DNA from: Quadrisphaera setariae | Lineage (GTDB): Bacteria; Actinomycetota; Actinomycetes; Actinomycetales; Quadrisphaeraceae | Assembly: GCF_008041935.1 (NCBI RefSeq) | Contig: NZ_VKAC01000015.1 | Span: 1-64,000, forward strand | Direction: 5' to 3' | DNA: 64,000 bases | Part shown: positions 8,193 to 16,538 of the stretch, one piece after another | Numbering within the stretch: position 1 is the stretch's first letter | Layout of the letters: every line of letters begins with the position of its first letter | Notes under the pieces: model-generated | Database searches by the model: none | What the model saw: only the letters and a program-made list of their open reading frames with translations | What the model was told of the DNA's origin: nothing | Made by a program: the position numbers and the translations under genes

Positions 8193-9332
8193 AGGGCCAG
8201 GCGCCTGGCGCCGCTGCTCGCCGAGCTCGCCCGCGCACAACCCGCCGCGGGGCTGCGGGTGATGGTCTGGACGACCTCCGCCACCATGGTCTTCTGCGGG
8301 CTGTACGTCGCCGTCGCCTCGCTCCTGCGCTCCGGCGCGTCACCCCCCGGCGCCCCCTTCTGGGTAGCGGTGGCAGCCGTCGTCACGGGTGCGGTCCTCG
8401 CCGTGTTCCGCCGCCACTACCGCACCTGGCACTACCACCTCGTACAGCCGGCCACGGCCGTGGCCGTCTTCGTGGGCGTCCACCTCGACGGCGGGGGGAG
8501 CGCGAGCGTCGCCGACGCCACCCTCTTCATGCTCCTCGCGGCGCTGGCGACGTTCTTCTTCCCCTGGACCCTCGCCGCGGTGCACGTCGGCGTCAGCACG
8601 GTGCTCCTCATCGGCGTGCTGGGGGCCGCCCCCGAGGTCGGTGCAGGCGACGTCGTCGTCATGGCGTGCTCCACGGTGGGCGTGGGCGTGCTCGTCGGGG
8701 TGCTGTCCCGGGTCACCGCCCGCGCCGTGCTGGCCGCCGAGCTCGACGTCCTCACGCGTCTCCCCAACCGCCGCGGCACCGAGCGCCACGTCGTCGCCGC
8801 GCTCGCGGACCCGCGCTCCGCGCGGCCGCTGTCCCTGGCGGTGGTCGACCTGGACCACTTCAAGCAGGTCAACGACACCCTCGGCCACGCCGCCGGCGAC
8901 GAGCTCCTGCGCCGCGCCGCCGGCGCGTGGACCTCCCTGGTCCCGCCGGGTGCGGTGCTCGGGCGCTGGGGCGGCGACGAGTTCGTGCTGCTCGCCCCGC
9001 TCGCGCCCGCGCAGGCCGGCGCGCTCGTCGACGCCCTGCGCGCGGTGCTCCCCGAGGGCCGCAGCTGCACCGCCGGCGTCACGGGCGTGGCGGCCGGGGA
9101 CGTCCTCGACGACGCCCTCGCGCGCGCCGACCAGGCCCTGTACGCGGCCAAGCGCGACGGCCGCGGCCGCACGCGCGTGTGGTCGGCGGCCGACGGCTCC
9201 GGTCAGCCGTGGCTGGACAGCCAGCCGTCGATGCGGTCCGACTCCGGGTCGTCCGGGTCGTCGACGTCGTCCCTGCCGGGACCGCCCAGCAGTGGCGCCT
9301 CGTCGCCGTCCATCCCCACCGCGGCCATCTGA
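8190..9332 (+). CDS. Membrane diguanylate cyclase (GGDEF)
   Basis: A 380-residue protein with about six membrane segments (about 20-185), a short linker and one GGDEF domain with the intact active-site motif GGDEF (261-265) and the substrate-site pattern DLDHFKQVNDTLGHAAGDELL. No RxxD inhibitory site is visible before the motif, so product feedback is probably absent. It should make c-di-GMP from GTP, opposing the preceding EAL protein, whose membrane half has a similar plan. The last 43 codons (9203-9332) are low-complexity Ser/Gly/Pro and overlap the 3' end of the opposite-strand DUF4032 gene. The GTG start lies in the second copy of a 14-bp tandem repeat. Confidence 0.85.
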   Translation: MRARRLAPLLAELARAQPAAGLRVMVWTTSATMVFCGLYVAVASLLRSGASPPGAPFWVAVAAVVTGAVLAVFRRHYRTWHYHLVQPATAVAVFVGVHLDGGGSASVADATLFMLLAALATFFFPWTLAAVHVGVSTVLLIGVLGAAPEVGAGDVVVMACSTVGVGVLVGVLSRVTARAVLAAELDVLTRLPNRRGTERHVVAALADPRSARPLSLAVVDLDHFKQVNDTLGHAAGDELLRRAAGAWTSLVPPGAVLGRWGGDEFVLLAPLAPAQAGALVDALRAVLPEGRSCTAGVTGVAAGDVLDDALARADQALYAAKRDGRGRTRVWSAADGSGQPWLDSQPSMRSDSGSSGSSTSSLPGPPSSGASSPSIPTAAI

Positions 9333-10570
9333 CCGGTGTCCATCATCCCGGTCTGCAGGATCAGCGCCTGCTCGTCGGGGCGCTTCGACAGCACGTCGTC
9401 GACGTAGGAGCGGACCGCCTCGAGCAGCGGGATGTCGCGCTGCGCCTCCTGGGAGCGGTACCAGCGGTGCTCCAGCACCTCGTGGAAGATCTCCGCGGGC
9501 TCCAGCTTGCGGCGCATGCGGCGCGGGACCGCCCGCACGACGGGGTCGAAGACCTGCGCCAGCCAGTCGTGGGCGGAGATCTCCTCGTCGTCGTTCTGGC
9601 GGTCGGTGGCGGCCACGTAGGAGTCGAGGTCGTTGAGCAGGCGGCGCGCCTGGTTGTTCTCGGCGTCGATGCCCGTGAGGCGCAGCAGGCGCCGCGAGTG
9701 GTGGCCCGCGTCGACCACCTTCGGCTGGATCTGCACCACCGAGCCGCCGACGTCGGTGGAGATGGACAGCTCGCCGACGTCGAAGCCCAGCTCGTTGAGG
9801 CGCTCGATGCGGGCCTGCACGCGCCACCGCTCGCCCTGCTCGAAGGACTCCAGGCCCGTGAGCTCCTCCCACAGGGAGTAGTAGCGCTCCACGATGCTGT
9901 TGGCCACCTCGACCGGGTCGACGCTCTCGTCGAGGTACTCCGCCGCCTCGAGGTCCATGAGCTCACCGGCGATGTTGATGCGGGCCACCTCGACGTCGTT
10001 GCTGCGCTGCCCGTCGGACAGCTCCTGGTGCAGCTCGCCGGTCTCGGCGTCCACGAGGTAGGCGGCGAACTCGCCGGCGTCACGGCGGAACAGCGTGTTG
10101 GACAGCGACACGTCGCCCCAGTAGAAGCCCGCCAGGTGCAGGCGCACGAGCAGCACCGCCAGGGCGTCCACGAGCCGGGTGGCGGTGTCGGGGCGCAGCG
10201 ACTGGCTGAACAGCGCGCGGTAGGGCAGGGAGAACTGCAGGTGCTGGGTGACCAGCGCCGGGTCGAGCGGCTCCCCCTCGGGCGAGGTCCGGCCCGTCAC
10301 CACCGCGACGGGGACGACGCACGGGACGTCGAGGCGGCGCAGCACGCGCAGCAGGCCGTACTCGCGCCTCACCAGCTCCTCGGTGTTCTCCTTCACGGCC
10401 ACCACCGCGTCGGCCAGGCGGACGAACCTCACCACGTGGCGGGAGATGCCCCGGGGGAGCGCTGCGAGCGTCTCCGCGGGCCAGCGGCTCAGCGGGGCGT
10501 CCCACGGCAGGTCGGGCAGGGCCAGCGCCGACCGCTCGGCGGTGAGGGCGGTGATCTGCAGCGGCGCCAT
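9203..10570 (-). CDS. DUF4032 protein with Kdo/WaaP-like kinase fold
   Basis: A 455-residue protein of unknown function, conserved in actinobacteria. The N-terminal half resembles an atypical protein or lipopolysaccharide kinase: [10 protein letters not shown] matches the ATP-anchoring lysine strand, [10 protein letters not shown] matches a catalytic-loop pattern and LVDAETGE a metal-binding Asp. The C-terminal DUF4032 part (from about residue 245) has no known role. ATG 10570 is preceded by GGAGG at 8 nt. It is divergent from lysC and convergent with the GGDEF gene, which it overlaps by 130 bp. Kinase activity is inferred from motifs only. Confidence 0.8.
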   Translation of the reverse strand: MAPLQITALTAERSALALPDLPWDAPLSRWPAETLAALPRGISRHVVRFVRLADAVVAVKENTEELVRREYGLLRVLRRLDVPCVVPVAVVTGRTSPEGEPLDPALVTQHLQFSLPYRALFSQSLRPDTATRLVDALAVLLVRLHLAGFYWGDVSLSNTLFRRDAGEFAAYLVDAETGELHQELSDGQRSNDVEVARINIAGELMDLEAAEYLDESVDPVEVANSIVERYYSLWEELTGLESFEQGERWRVQARIERLNELGFDVGELSISTDVGGSVVQIQPKVVDAGHHSRRLLRLTGIDAENNQARRLLNDLDSYVAATDRQNDDEEISAHDWLAQVFDPVVRAVPRRMRRKLEPAEIFHEVLEHRWYRSQEAQRDIPLLEAVRSYVDDVLSKRPDEQALILQTGMMDTGQMAAVGMDGDEAPLLGGPGRDDVDDPDDPESDRIDGWLSSHG

Positions 10571-10697
10571 GCCCCGATCCTCCCGCACGAGCAGCCGGTC
10601 GGGCAGCACCGCCGCCGCCGGTAGAGTCCTGTGCCGGTCCGTGCTCCGCGCGCTCGCGCGAGAAGCTGCACGACGAACTGCGCAGGAGGTGCCCCCG

Positions 10698-11972
10698 GTG
10701 GGCCTGGTCGTCCAGAAGTACGGCGGCTCGTCGGTCGCCGACGCCGCCGGCATCAAGCGGGTGGCCGCGCGCATCGCCGAGACGCGCCGCGCCGGCCACG
10801 ACGTGGTCGTGGTGGTCTCCGCCATGGGCGACACCACCGACGAGCTGCTCGACCTCGCCGAGCAGGTCAGCCCGCTGCCGCCGGCGCGGGAGCTCGACAT
10901 GCTGCTCACCTCCGGCGAGCGCATCTCGATGGCGCTGCTGGCCATGGCCACCGCCAACCTCGGCATCCGCGCGCGCTCGTTCACCGGCAGCCAGGCCGGC
11001 GTCATCACCGACTCCGCCCACGGGAAGGCGCGCATCATCGACGTCAGCCCCGGGCGCATCCGCGACGCGCTCGACGCCGGCGACGTCGCCGTGGTCGCCG
11101 GGTTCCAGGGCGTCTCGGTGGACACCAAGGACATCACCACCCTCGGCCGCGGCGGCTCCGACACCACGGCCGTGGCCCTGGCCGCCGCGCTCGGCGCCGA
11201 CGTGTGCGAGATCTACACCGACGTCGACGGCGTCTTCACCGCGGACCCGCGCATCGCGCCCGCCGCCCGCCGCCTCGAGACCGTCACCTACGAGGAGATG
11301 CTCGAGCTGGCCGCCAGCGGCGCCAAGGTGCTGGTGCTGCGGTGCGTCGAGTACGCCCGCCGCTACGGCGTGCCCGTGCACGTGCGCAGCTCGTTCAGCC
11401 CCAGGCCCGGGACGCTCGTGGCCGGATCGATGGAGGACCTTCCCGTGGAGCACGCGATCATCACCGGCGTCGCGCACGACCGCAGCGAGGCGAAGATCAC
11501 CGTGGTGGGGGTGCCCGACAAGCCGGGCACCGCCGCCGAGCTGTTCGAGCACGTCGCTGCCGCCGGCATCAACATCGACATGATCGTCCAGAACGTGTCG
11601 GCCGCCGCGACGGGCCTCACCGACGTCTCCTTCACGCTGCCCAAGGCCGACGGCCAGGTCGCGATGACGGCGCTGTCGCAGGTGCAGGCCTCGGTCGGCT
11701 TCGGCTCCCTGCGCTTCGACGACCAGATCGGCAAGCTCTCCCTCATCGGGGCGGGCATGCGCAGCAACCCCGGCGTCTCCGCGCGGTTCTTCAAGGCCCT
11801 CGCCGACAGCGGGATCAACATCGACATGATCTCCACCTCGGAGATCCGCATCTCGGTGGTCACCCGCGACGCCGACCTCGACGACGCCGTGCGCGCCGTC
11901 CACACGGCCTTCGGGCTGGACGCGTCCGCCGGCGAGGACCAGGCCACCGTCTACGGAGGGACCGGGCGATGA
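10698..11972 (+). CDS. lysC: Aspartate kinase
   Basis: A 424-residue enzyme that phosphorylates aspartate with ATP, the first step towards lysine, threonine, methionine and diaminopimelate. The amino-acid kinase domain carries KYGGSS (residues 7-12), [10 protein letters not shown] and [15 protein letters not shown]; two ACT domains follow (about 265-340 and 345-410) for allosteric control. GTG 10698 follows AGGAGG. An internal GTG at 11445 (codon 250) has its own GGAGGA 7 nt upstream, matching the separately translated beta subunit known in corynebacteria. The stop overlaps the asd start by 4 bp (ATGA). Confidence 0.95.
   Translation: MGLVVQKYGGSSVADAAGIKRVAARIAETRRAGHDVVVVVSAMGDTTDELLDLAEQVSPLPPARELDMLLTSGERISMALLAMATANLGIRARSFTGSQAGVITDSAHGKARIIDVSPGRIRDALDAGDVAVVAGFQGVSVDTKDITTLGRGGSDTTAVALAAALGADVCEIYTDVDGVFTADPRIAPAARRLETVTYEEMLELAASGAKVLVLRCVEYARRYGVPVHVRSSFSPRPGTLVAGSMEDLPVEHAIITGVAHDRSEAKITVVGVPDKPGTAAELFEHVAAAGINIDMIVQNVSAAATGLTDVSFTLPKADGQVAMTALSQVQASVGFGSLRFDDQIGKLSLIGAGMRSNPGVSARFFKALADSGINIDMISTSEIRISVVTRDADLDDAVRAVHTAFGLDASAGEDQATVYGGTGR
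11432..11447 (+). promoter_or_regulatory. Internal ribosome-binding site and start for aspartokinase beta subunit
   Basis: GGAGGA at 11432-11437 lies 7 nt before an in-frame GTG at 11445-11447, codon 250 of lysC. The resulting 175-residue product would begin just before the first ACT domain, as in the alpha2beta2 aspartokinase of Corynebacterium. Confidence 0.6.
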
Positions 11973-13075
11973 GCGACAGCACCCCCACCAGCGCGCAGGC
12001 GACGGGCCGCAAGCCCGTCCTCGCCGTCGTCGGCGCCACCGGCGCCGTCGGCACGGTGATGCTCGGCATCCTGTCCACCCGCGAGGACGTCTGGGGCGAG
12101 ATCCGCCTCGTCGCCTCGGCCCGCTCCGCGGGCAAGAAGCTGCGCGTGCGCGGCGAGGACGTCGAGGTCCAGGCGCTCGCGCCGGAGGTCTTCGACGGCG
12201 TCGACGTGGCGATGTTCGACGTCCCCGACGAGGTGAGCCTCGAGTGGGGCCCCGTCGCCGCCGCCCGCGGCGCGGTCGTCGTCGACAACTCCGGCGCGTT
12301 CCGCATGGACCCCGACGTGCCGCTCGTGGTGCCGGAGGTGAACCCGTCGGCGATCCGCAACCGGCCCCGGGGGATCATCTCCAACCCCAACTGCACGACG
12401 CTGACGATGATGGACGCGCTCGGCGCGCTGCACCGCCAGTGGGGCCTCACCGAGCTCGTCGTCGCCTCCTACCAGGCGGCGTCCGGCGCTGGGCAGCCCG
12501 GCATCGACAGGCTCCACGCCGAGCTCGAGGCCGTCTCCGGGGACGCGACCCTCGGCACCCGGCCCGGTGACGTGCGCACCGCCGTCGCCGAGCGCCTCGG
12601 TGACGAGCCCTCGCCGTTCCCGGCGCCGCTGGCGCTCAACGTGGTGCCGTGGGCGGGTTCGCTCAAGGACGACGGCTGGTCCAGCGAGGAGCTCAAGGTC
12701 CGCGCCGAGAGCCGCAAGATCCTCGGCATCCCCGACCTCAAGGTCTCGGCCACCTGCGTGCGCGTGCCCGTGGTGACCACGCACTCCCTCGCGGTGCACG
12801 CGACGTTCCAGAAGCCCATCAAGGTGGAGGCGGCGCGGCAGGCCCTGGTGGAGGCGCCCAGCGTCGTCGTCCTGGACGACCCGGCCAACGGTGACTTCCC
12901 CACGCCCGCCGACGTGGTGGGCTCCGACCCGACGTGGGTGGGGCGCATCCGCCAGGCGCTGGACTTCCCCCACACCCTCGACCTGTTCGTCTGCGGTGAC
13001 AACCTCCGCAAGGGCGCCGCGCTCAACACCGCGCAGATCGCCGAGCTCGTGGCCGCGGAGCTCTCCGGCCGCTGA
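11969..13075 (+). CDS. asd: Aspartate-semialdehyde dehydrogenase
   Basis: A 368-residue enzyme that reduces aspartyl phosphate to aspartate semialdehyde with NADPH, the step after LysC. The dinucleotide motif [13 protein letters not shown] (about 20-32) and the catalytic cysteine in SNPNCTTL (Cys142) are present, as are the C-terminal substrate residues around [10 protein letters not shown]. The first 14 residues are a variable extension. It overlaps lysC by ATGA, so the two are one operon, and it ends at a strong terminator. Confidence 0.95.
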   Translation: MSDSTPTSAQATGRKPVLAVVGATGAVGTVMLGILSTREDVWGEIRLVASARSAGKKLRVRGEDVEVQALAPEVFDGVDVAMFDVPDEVSLEWGPVAAARGAVVVDNSGAFRMDPDVPLVVPEVNPSAIRNRPRGIISNPNCTTLTMMDALGALHRQWGLTELVVASYQAASGAGQPGIDRLHAELEAVSGDATLGTRPGDVRTAVAERLGDEPSPFPAPLALNVVPWAGSLKDDGWSSEELKVRAESRKILGIPDLKVSATCVRVPVVTTHSLAVHATFQKPIKVEAARQALVEAPSVVVLDDPANGDFPTPADVVGSDPTWVGRIRQALDFPHTLDLFVCGDNLRKGAALNTAQIAELVAAELSGR

Positions 13076-13086
13076 GCCGTCGCGAT

Positions 13087-13135
13087 CACGCGGGAGACCC
13101 GCACCCGAGGCTCTCGGGTGCGGGTCTCCCGCGTG
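13087..13135. terminator. Bidirectional terminator, 23-bp perfect stem
   Basis: Arms 13087-13109 and 13113-13135 are exact reverse complements with a 3-nt GCT loop. It lies between the stops of asd (13075, plus) and the permease (13137, minus) and ends both units. Confidence 0.85.
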
Positions 13136-13136
13136 T

Positions 13137-14699
13137 TCAGCCGGCGTGCTGGGGCTGGGCCTGCAGCTGGGAGGCCGCGCGCACCTCGCGGCGCCCGACG
13201 GCCCAGAACGCCACGGCGAGGGCCGTGAAGACGAGCAGCGGCACCAGCTCCACGAACAGGTAGGTCCAGCGCTCGGAGAAGGCCCAGCCGTCGGCGCGGA
13301 AGTCCGCGGTGAACCAGCCGTCACCGAGGCCCGGGAAGAGGATCTGCACGGTGCAGAAGACGATCCACGCGGTGGAGACGACCGTCAGCAGCCCGATCGC
13401 CGGGGCGCGGTAGGGGCGCGGCGCGTCCGGGAGCCGGCGGCGCAGCACCCAGGCGGCAGGGAAGATGCCGAGGTAGCTGATGAGGGTGGTGGACACCGCC
13501 AGCGCCAGGGCCACGGTGAAGAACTTGCCGGCGTCACCGGAGGTGATGGTGTTCGCCGCCACGAAGACCAGCGTCGAGATGACCCCGGAGAGCACGTTGA
13601 CGCGCAGCGGGGTGCCGAAGCGCTCCGAGAAGCGCCCCAGGGCGCGCGGACCGGCGCCGTCGTAGCAGGAGACCGCCAGCGTGCGGTCCGACCCCATGAT
13701 CCAGGTCAGTCCCGAGGTGAACGCCACGACGACGACGAGGATCCCCAGCACGTACCCGACCGCAGTGGAGAAGGCGGTGAGCGTCACGGCCGTGGTGCCG
13801 TCGGCAGCGGTGGTGACCGTGCCGCCGAACACCGTCAGCGCCTGGCGCACGGCGTCGGGGAAGCCCGCCAGGCCGCTGGCCTGCTGCTCGGGGAGCACCA
13901 GGAGGATCCCCAGGACGGGGAGCCCGTACAGCAGCCCGGTGGCGAGGATGGACTTGGCGATGCCGGCGGGCACGTCGCGCTTCGCGTCCTCCATCTCCTC
14001 GCCGGCGGCGCTGGGCAGCTCGAAGCCCACGAGGCTGAAGAGGATGAGCGGCACGAGCACCACGAACCCGGAGAAGCTCGGCGCGTAGCTGCCCGCCGAC
14101 GGCCCGTGGAAGCCGTGCACGAAGCCGTAGGCGACCACCAGCACGCTGAACAGGCCCAGCAGCGCGAAGCGGGCCAGGGCCCCGATGGTCGCGATCCACT
14201 TGCCCACCCGGAAGCTCAGGACGGCGAACAGCACGCCCGCCCAGATGAACGCGAGGGCGAAGACGTACTGGAAGGTCGTGGAGAAGGCCTGGCCGTGGTG
14301 GAAGAACGTCATGAGGCCGCCCAGCGCGGTCCCCACCAGGGTGCCGCCCATCCACACGGGGTTGGTCACCCAGTAGAAGACGTTGTTGATGGCGCCGACC
14401 AGGCGCCCGAACGCCATCCGCACCCACACGTAGGGACCGCCCTCGTCGGGGAACGCCGCGCCGAGCTCCGCCAGCAGCGCCGCTGACGGCACGGCGAAGA
14501 GGAGCACGCAGACGACGAGCCACGTGAAGCCCTCGCCGCCCTTTGTGGCCAGCGTGCCGAGCCCGTCGATGCCGACGAGGGTGCACACGAGGAAGAAGAA
14601 GATGTCGGCCCTGCCGAAGTGCTTCTGGAGCTTGCTCTTCTCGGCCTCAGCGCCGAGGGCTCCTTCGCCCTCGTCTGCGCGCAGGTCTGCCACTGCCAT
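13137..14699 (-). CDS. APC-superfamily amino-acid/polyamine permease
   Basis: About 520 residues with some 12 membrane helices. Family features include the first-helix FFFLVCTLVGIDGLGTLAT, the FPDEGGPYVWVRMAFG segment typical of APC transporters, and the helix-6 region LVPLILFSLVGFELPSAAGE. It probably moves an amino acid, polyamine or related amine across the plasma membrane; substrate and direction cannot be read from sequence. ATG 14699 is preferred because AGGTGG lies 5 nt upstream; a GTG at 14708 is the alternative. Upstream, CCCGATGAGT occurs twice (14732-14741, 14746-14755), a possible operator. Confidence 0.85.
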   Translation of the reverse strand: MAVADLRADEGEGALGAEAEKSKLQKHFGRADIFFFLVCTLVGIDGLGTLATKGGEGFTWLVVCVLLFAVPSAALLAELGAAFPDEGGPYVWVRMAFGRLVGAINNVFYWVTNPVWMGGTLVGTALGGLMTFFHHGQAFSTTFQYVFALAFIWAGVLFAVLSFRVGKWIATIGALARFALLGLFSVLVVAYGFVHGFHGPSAGSYAPSFSGFVVLVPLILFSLVGFELPSAAGEEMEDAKRDVPAGIAKSILATGLLYGLPVLGILLVLPEQQASGLAGFPDAVRQALTVFGGTVTTAADGTTAVTLTAFSTAVGYVLGILVVVVAFTSGLTWIMGSDRTLAVSCYDGAGPRALGRFSERFGTPLRVNVLSGVISTLVFVAANTITSGDAGKFFTVALALAVSTTLISYLGIFPAAWVLRRRLPDAPRPYRAPAIGLLTVVSTAWIVFCTVQILFPGLGDGWFTADFRADGWAFSERWTYLFVELVPLLVFTALAVAFWAVGRREVRAASQLQAQPQHAG

Positions 14700-14731
14700 G
14701 ACCGCCACCTGACCCGTCGTCCTGGTCCTGC

Positions 14732-14755
14732 CCCGATGAGTAGCACCCGATGAGT
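14732..14755. repeat. 10-bp direct repeat upstream of the permease
   Basis: CCCGATGAGT at 14732-14741 and 14746-14755, centre spacing 14 bp, 33-57 bp before the permease ATG. It could bind a regulator; nothing shows which one. Confidence 0.4.
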
Positions 14756-14840
14756 TGCTGTGAGCACCGGACGCGAGGGGGAGAGTGGCACTGGTCGTGT
14801 GTCATCCGCATGAACGGAGGCTGCTGGTCCGCTGAACGGA

Positions 14841-14869
14841 CGAGGGCCCCCGCTCAGCGGGGGCCCTCG
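14841..14869 (-). terminator. Terminator of tRNA-Pro
   Basis: A 13-bp perfect stem (14841-14853 with 14857-14869, loop TCA) only 7 nt downstream of the tRNA 3' end on the minus strand. Confidence 0.8.
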
Positions 14870-14875
14870 TGACTG

Positions 14876-14952
<77 letters not shown>

Positions 14953-14966
14953 GAGCAGCGCAGACC

Positions 14967-14972
14967 ACTCTA
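14967..14972 (-). promoter_or_regulatory. -10 element of tRNA-Pro
   Basis: TAGAGT on the minus strand, 14 nt before the tRNA 5' end; a weak TCGAGA -35 candidate lies 18 bp upstream. Confidence 0.45.
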
Positions 14973-15041
14973 GCCGAATGCGGCTACTGCTCTCGACGCG
15001 GTTCCGCCGTGCGGGCGCGCCGGGCCCCGGTCAGCCCTCGA

Positions 15042-15956
15042 TCAGGCGGGCACGAGCTCCAGGAGGGTCGCCTCGGGGGCGCACGCGAACCGCACCGGCG
15101 CGTACGGGCTGGTGCCCAGGCCGGCGCTGACGTGCAGCCAGCTGGACCGGCGTCCACGCTCCCAGCGGTGCAGGCCCTTGGCCATCGAGCGCGGCAGGTC
15201 GCAGTTGGTGGTGAGCGCGCCGACGAAGGGCACGCAGAGCTGGCCGCCGTGGGTGTGCCCGGCGATGAGCAGCTGGTGCCCGTCGGTGGTCATGGCGTCG
15301 AGGACGCGGCGGTACGGGGCGTGGGCCACCCCCACCGACAGGTCGGCGGCGGGGTCGGCCGGCCCGGCGACGTCGAGGTACCGGTCGCGCTGCAGGTGCG
15401 GGTCGTCCACGCCCACGAGGTCCAGGCGGCGCCCACCGACCTGCAGGCGGCCCCTGGCGTTGGTGAGGTCCAGCCAGCCCGCGGCGCCGAACGCGTCGGT
15501 GAGCTGGTCGGTGGGCAGGGGAGTGGGCTTCGCGTGGGCGCGGGACGGCCGCCACAGGTACGCGGCGGGGTTCTTGGGCTTCGGCGCGAAGTAGTCGTTG
15601 GAGCCCAGCACGAAGGCCCCCGGCAGCTCCAGCAGCGGCTCCAGGGCGGCCAGCACCTCCGGCACCGCCTGCGGGGAGGTGATGTTGTCGCCGGTGTCGA
15701 CGACGAGGTCGGGCTCCAGCCGGGCCAGGGAGCGGATCCACTCCTGCTTGGCGCGCTGCCCCGCGATCATGTGGATGTCGGAGACGTGGAGCACCTTCAG
15801 CGGGGCCTGCCCGGAGGGCAGCACAGGCACCTGGAAGCGGCGGAGGCGGAACGCGCGCACCTCGTACCCGGCGCCCCAGGCCACCGCCCCGGCGCCGGCG
15901 GCCGTGGCCAGGCCCGCGCCCAGCGCGGCGGTGCGGAGGAATCCCAGGCGACTCAC
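15042..15956 (-). CDS. Membrane-anchored metallophosphoesterase
   Basis: A 304-residue calcineurin-like phosphoesterase. An N-terminal hydrophobic segment (about 8-27) anchors or exports it. Metal-binding motifs are in order: DIH (HVSDIHM), GDN (VDTGDNI), GSND (LGSNDYF, the usual GNHD variant) and GHTHGGQL. The substrate is unknown; relatives act on phospholipid-type or nucleotide diesters. The GTG start at 15956 leaves a 28-bp gap to the divergent YqeY-like gene; the weak AGGGTGG lies 6 nt before it. Start choice is moderately sure. Confidence 0.85.
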   Translation of the reverse strand: MSRLGFLRTAALGAGLATAAGAGAVAWGAGYEVRAFRLRRFQVPVLPSGQAPLKVLHVSDIHMIAGQRAKQEWIRSLARLEPDLVVDTGDNITSPQAVPEVLAALEPLLELPGAFVLGSNDYFAPKPKNPAAYLWRPSRAHAKPTPLPTDQLTDAFGAAGWLDLTNARGRLQVGGRRLDLVGVDDPHLQRDRYLDVAGPADPAADLSVGVAHAPYRRVLDAMTTDGHQLLIAGHTHGGQLCVPFVGALTTNCDLPRSMAKGLHRWERGRRSSWLHVSAGLGTSPYAPVRFACAPEATLLELVPA

Positions 15957-15971
15957 GCCGGTCCACCCTGC

Positions 15972-15977
15972 CAGACT
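15972..15977 (+). promoter_or_regulatory. -10-like element of the YqeY gene
   Basis: CAGACT, 7 nt before the GTG at 15985, fitting a leaderless or near-leaderless transcript. The match is weaker than at the other sites in the window. Confidence 0.35.
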
Positions 15978-15984
15978 CGGGCCG

Positions 15985-16485
15985 GTGAGCTCTCCGACCA
16001 CCCCATCCAGCAGTCCCGGCAGCACCTCCCTGGCCGAGCGCCTCCGCGCCGACCTCAACACCTCCATGCGCGCTCGTGACGAGGTGCGCACCGCGACGCT
16101 GCGCATGGCGCTGACGGCGGTCAAGACCGCGTCCGTGGCTGGCACCGAGGCCCGCGAGCTGTCCGACGACGAGGTGCTCGCCGTGCTGCGCACCGAGGTG
16201 AAGAAGCGCAAGGAGGCCGCCGAGGCGTTCGCCGGCGCCGGCCGCACCGAGTCCGCCGAGCGCGAGCGGGCGGAGGAGGCCGTGCTGGTCGCCTACCTGC
16301 CGGCCCAGCTCGACGACGACGCGCTGGCCGCCGCGGTGGAGGCCGCTGTCGCGCAGGTCGCCGCCGCCGGCAAGACCGGCCCGTCGGCGATGGGCGCGGT
16401 CATGGGCGTCCTGCGCCCGCAGGTGGGGTCCACCGTGGACGGCGGCCGCCTGGCCGCCGCCGTCAAGGGCGCCCTGGCGCACTGA
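15985..16485 (+). CDS. GatB/YqeY domain protein
   Basis: A 166-residue protein consisting of a Ser/Pro/Thr-rich lead (1-17) and a YqeY domain: LAERLRADLNTSMRARDEVR, then EVKKRKEAAEAFAGAGR and GKTGPSAMGAVMGVLRPQV. The domain resembles the tail of GatB, which contacts tRNA in the amidotransferase; free YqeY proteins may act on tRNA-dependent amide formation but the function is not established. The GTG start is set by the divergent neighbour and the -10-like CAGACT. Confidence 0.88.
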   Translation: MSSPTTPSSSPGSTSLAERLRADLNTSMRARDEVRTATLRMALTAVKTASVAGTEARELSDDEVLAVLRTEVKKRKEAAEAFAGAGRTESAERERAEEAVLVAYLPAQLDDDALAAAVEAAVAQVAAAGKTGPSAMGAVMGVLRPQVGSTVDGGRLAAAVKGALAH

Positions 16486-16486
16486 C

Positions 16487-16508
16487 GCGACCGCCCTCCG
16501 GGGGTCGC
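16487..16508 (+). terminator. Possible terminator of the YqeY gene
   Basis: GCGACC/GGTCGC arms (16487-16492, 16503-16508) with a partly paired interior, 1 nt after the stop. Alternative pairing of GCCCTCCG with CGGAGGGC at 16532-16539 is also possible. Confidence 0.3.
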
Positions 16509-16538
16509 TCGGCGACGTCACGAGCGGCCCGCGGAGGG

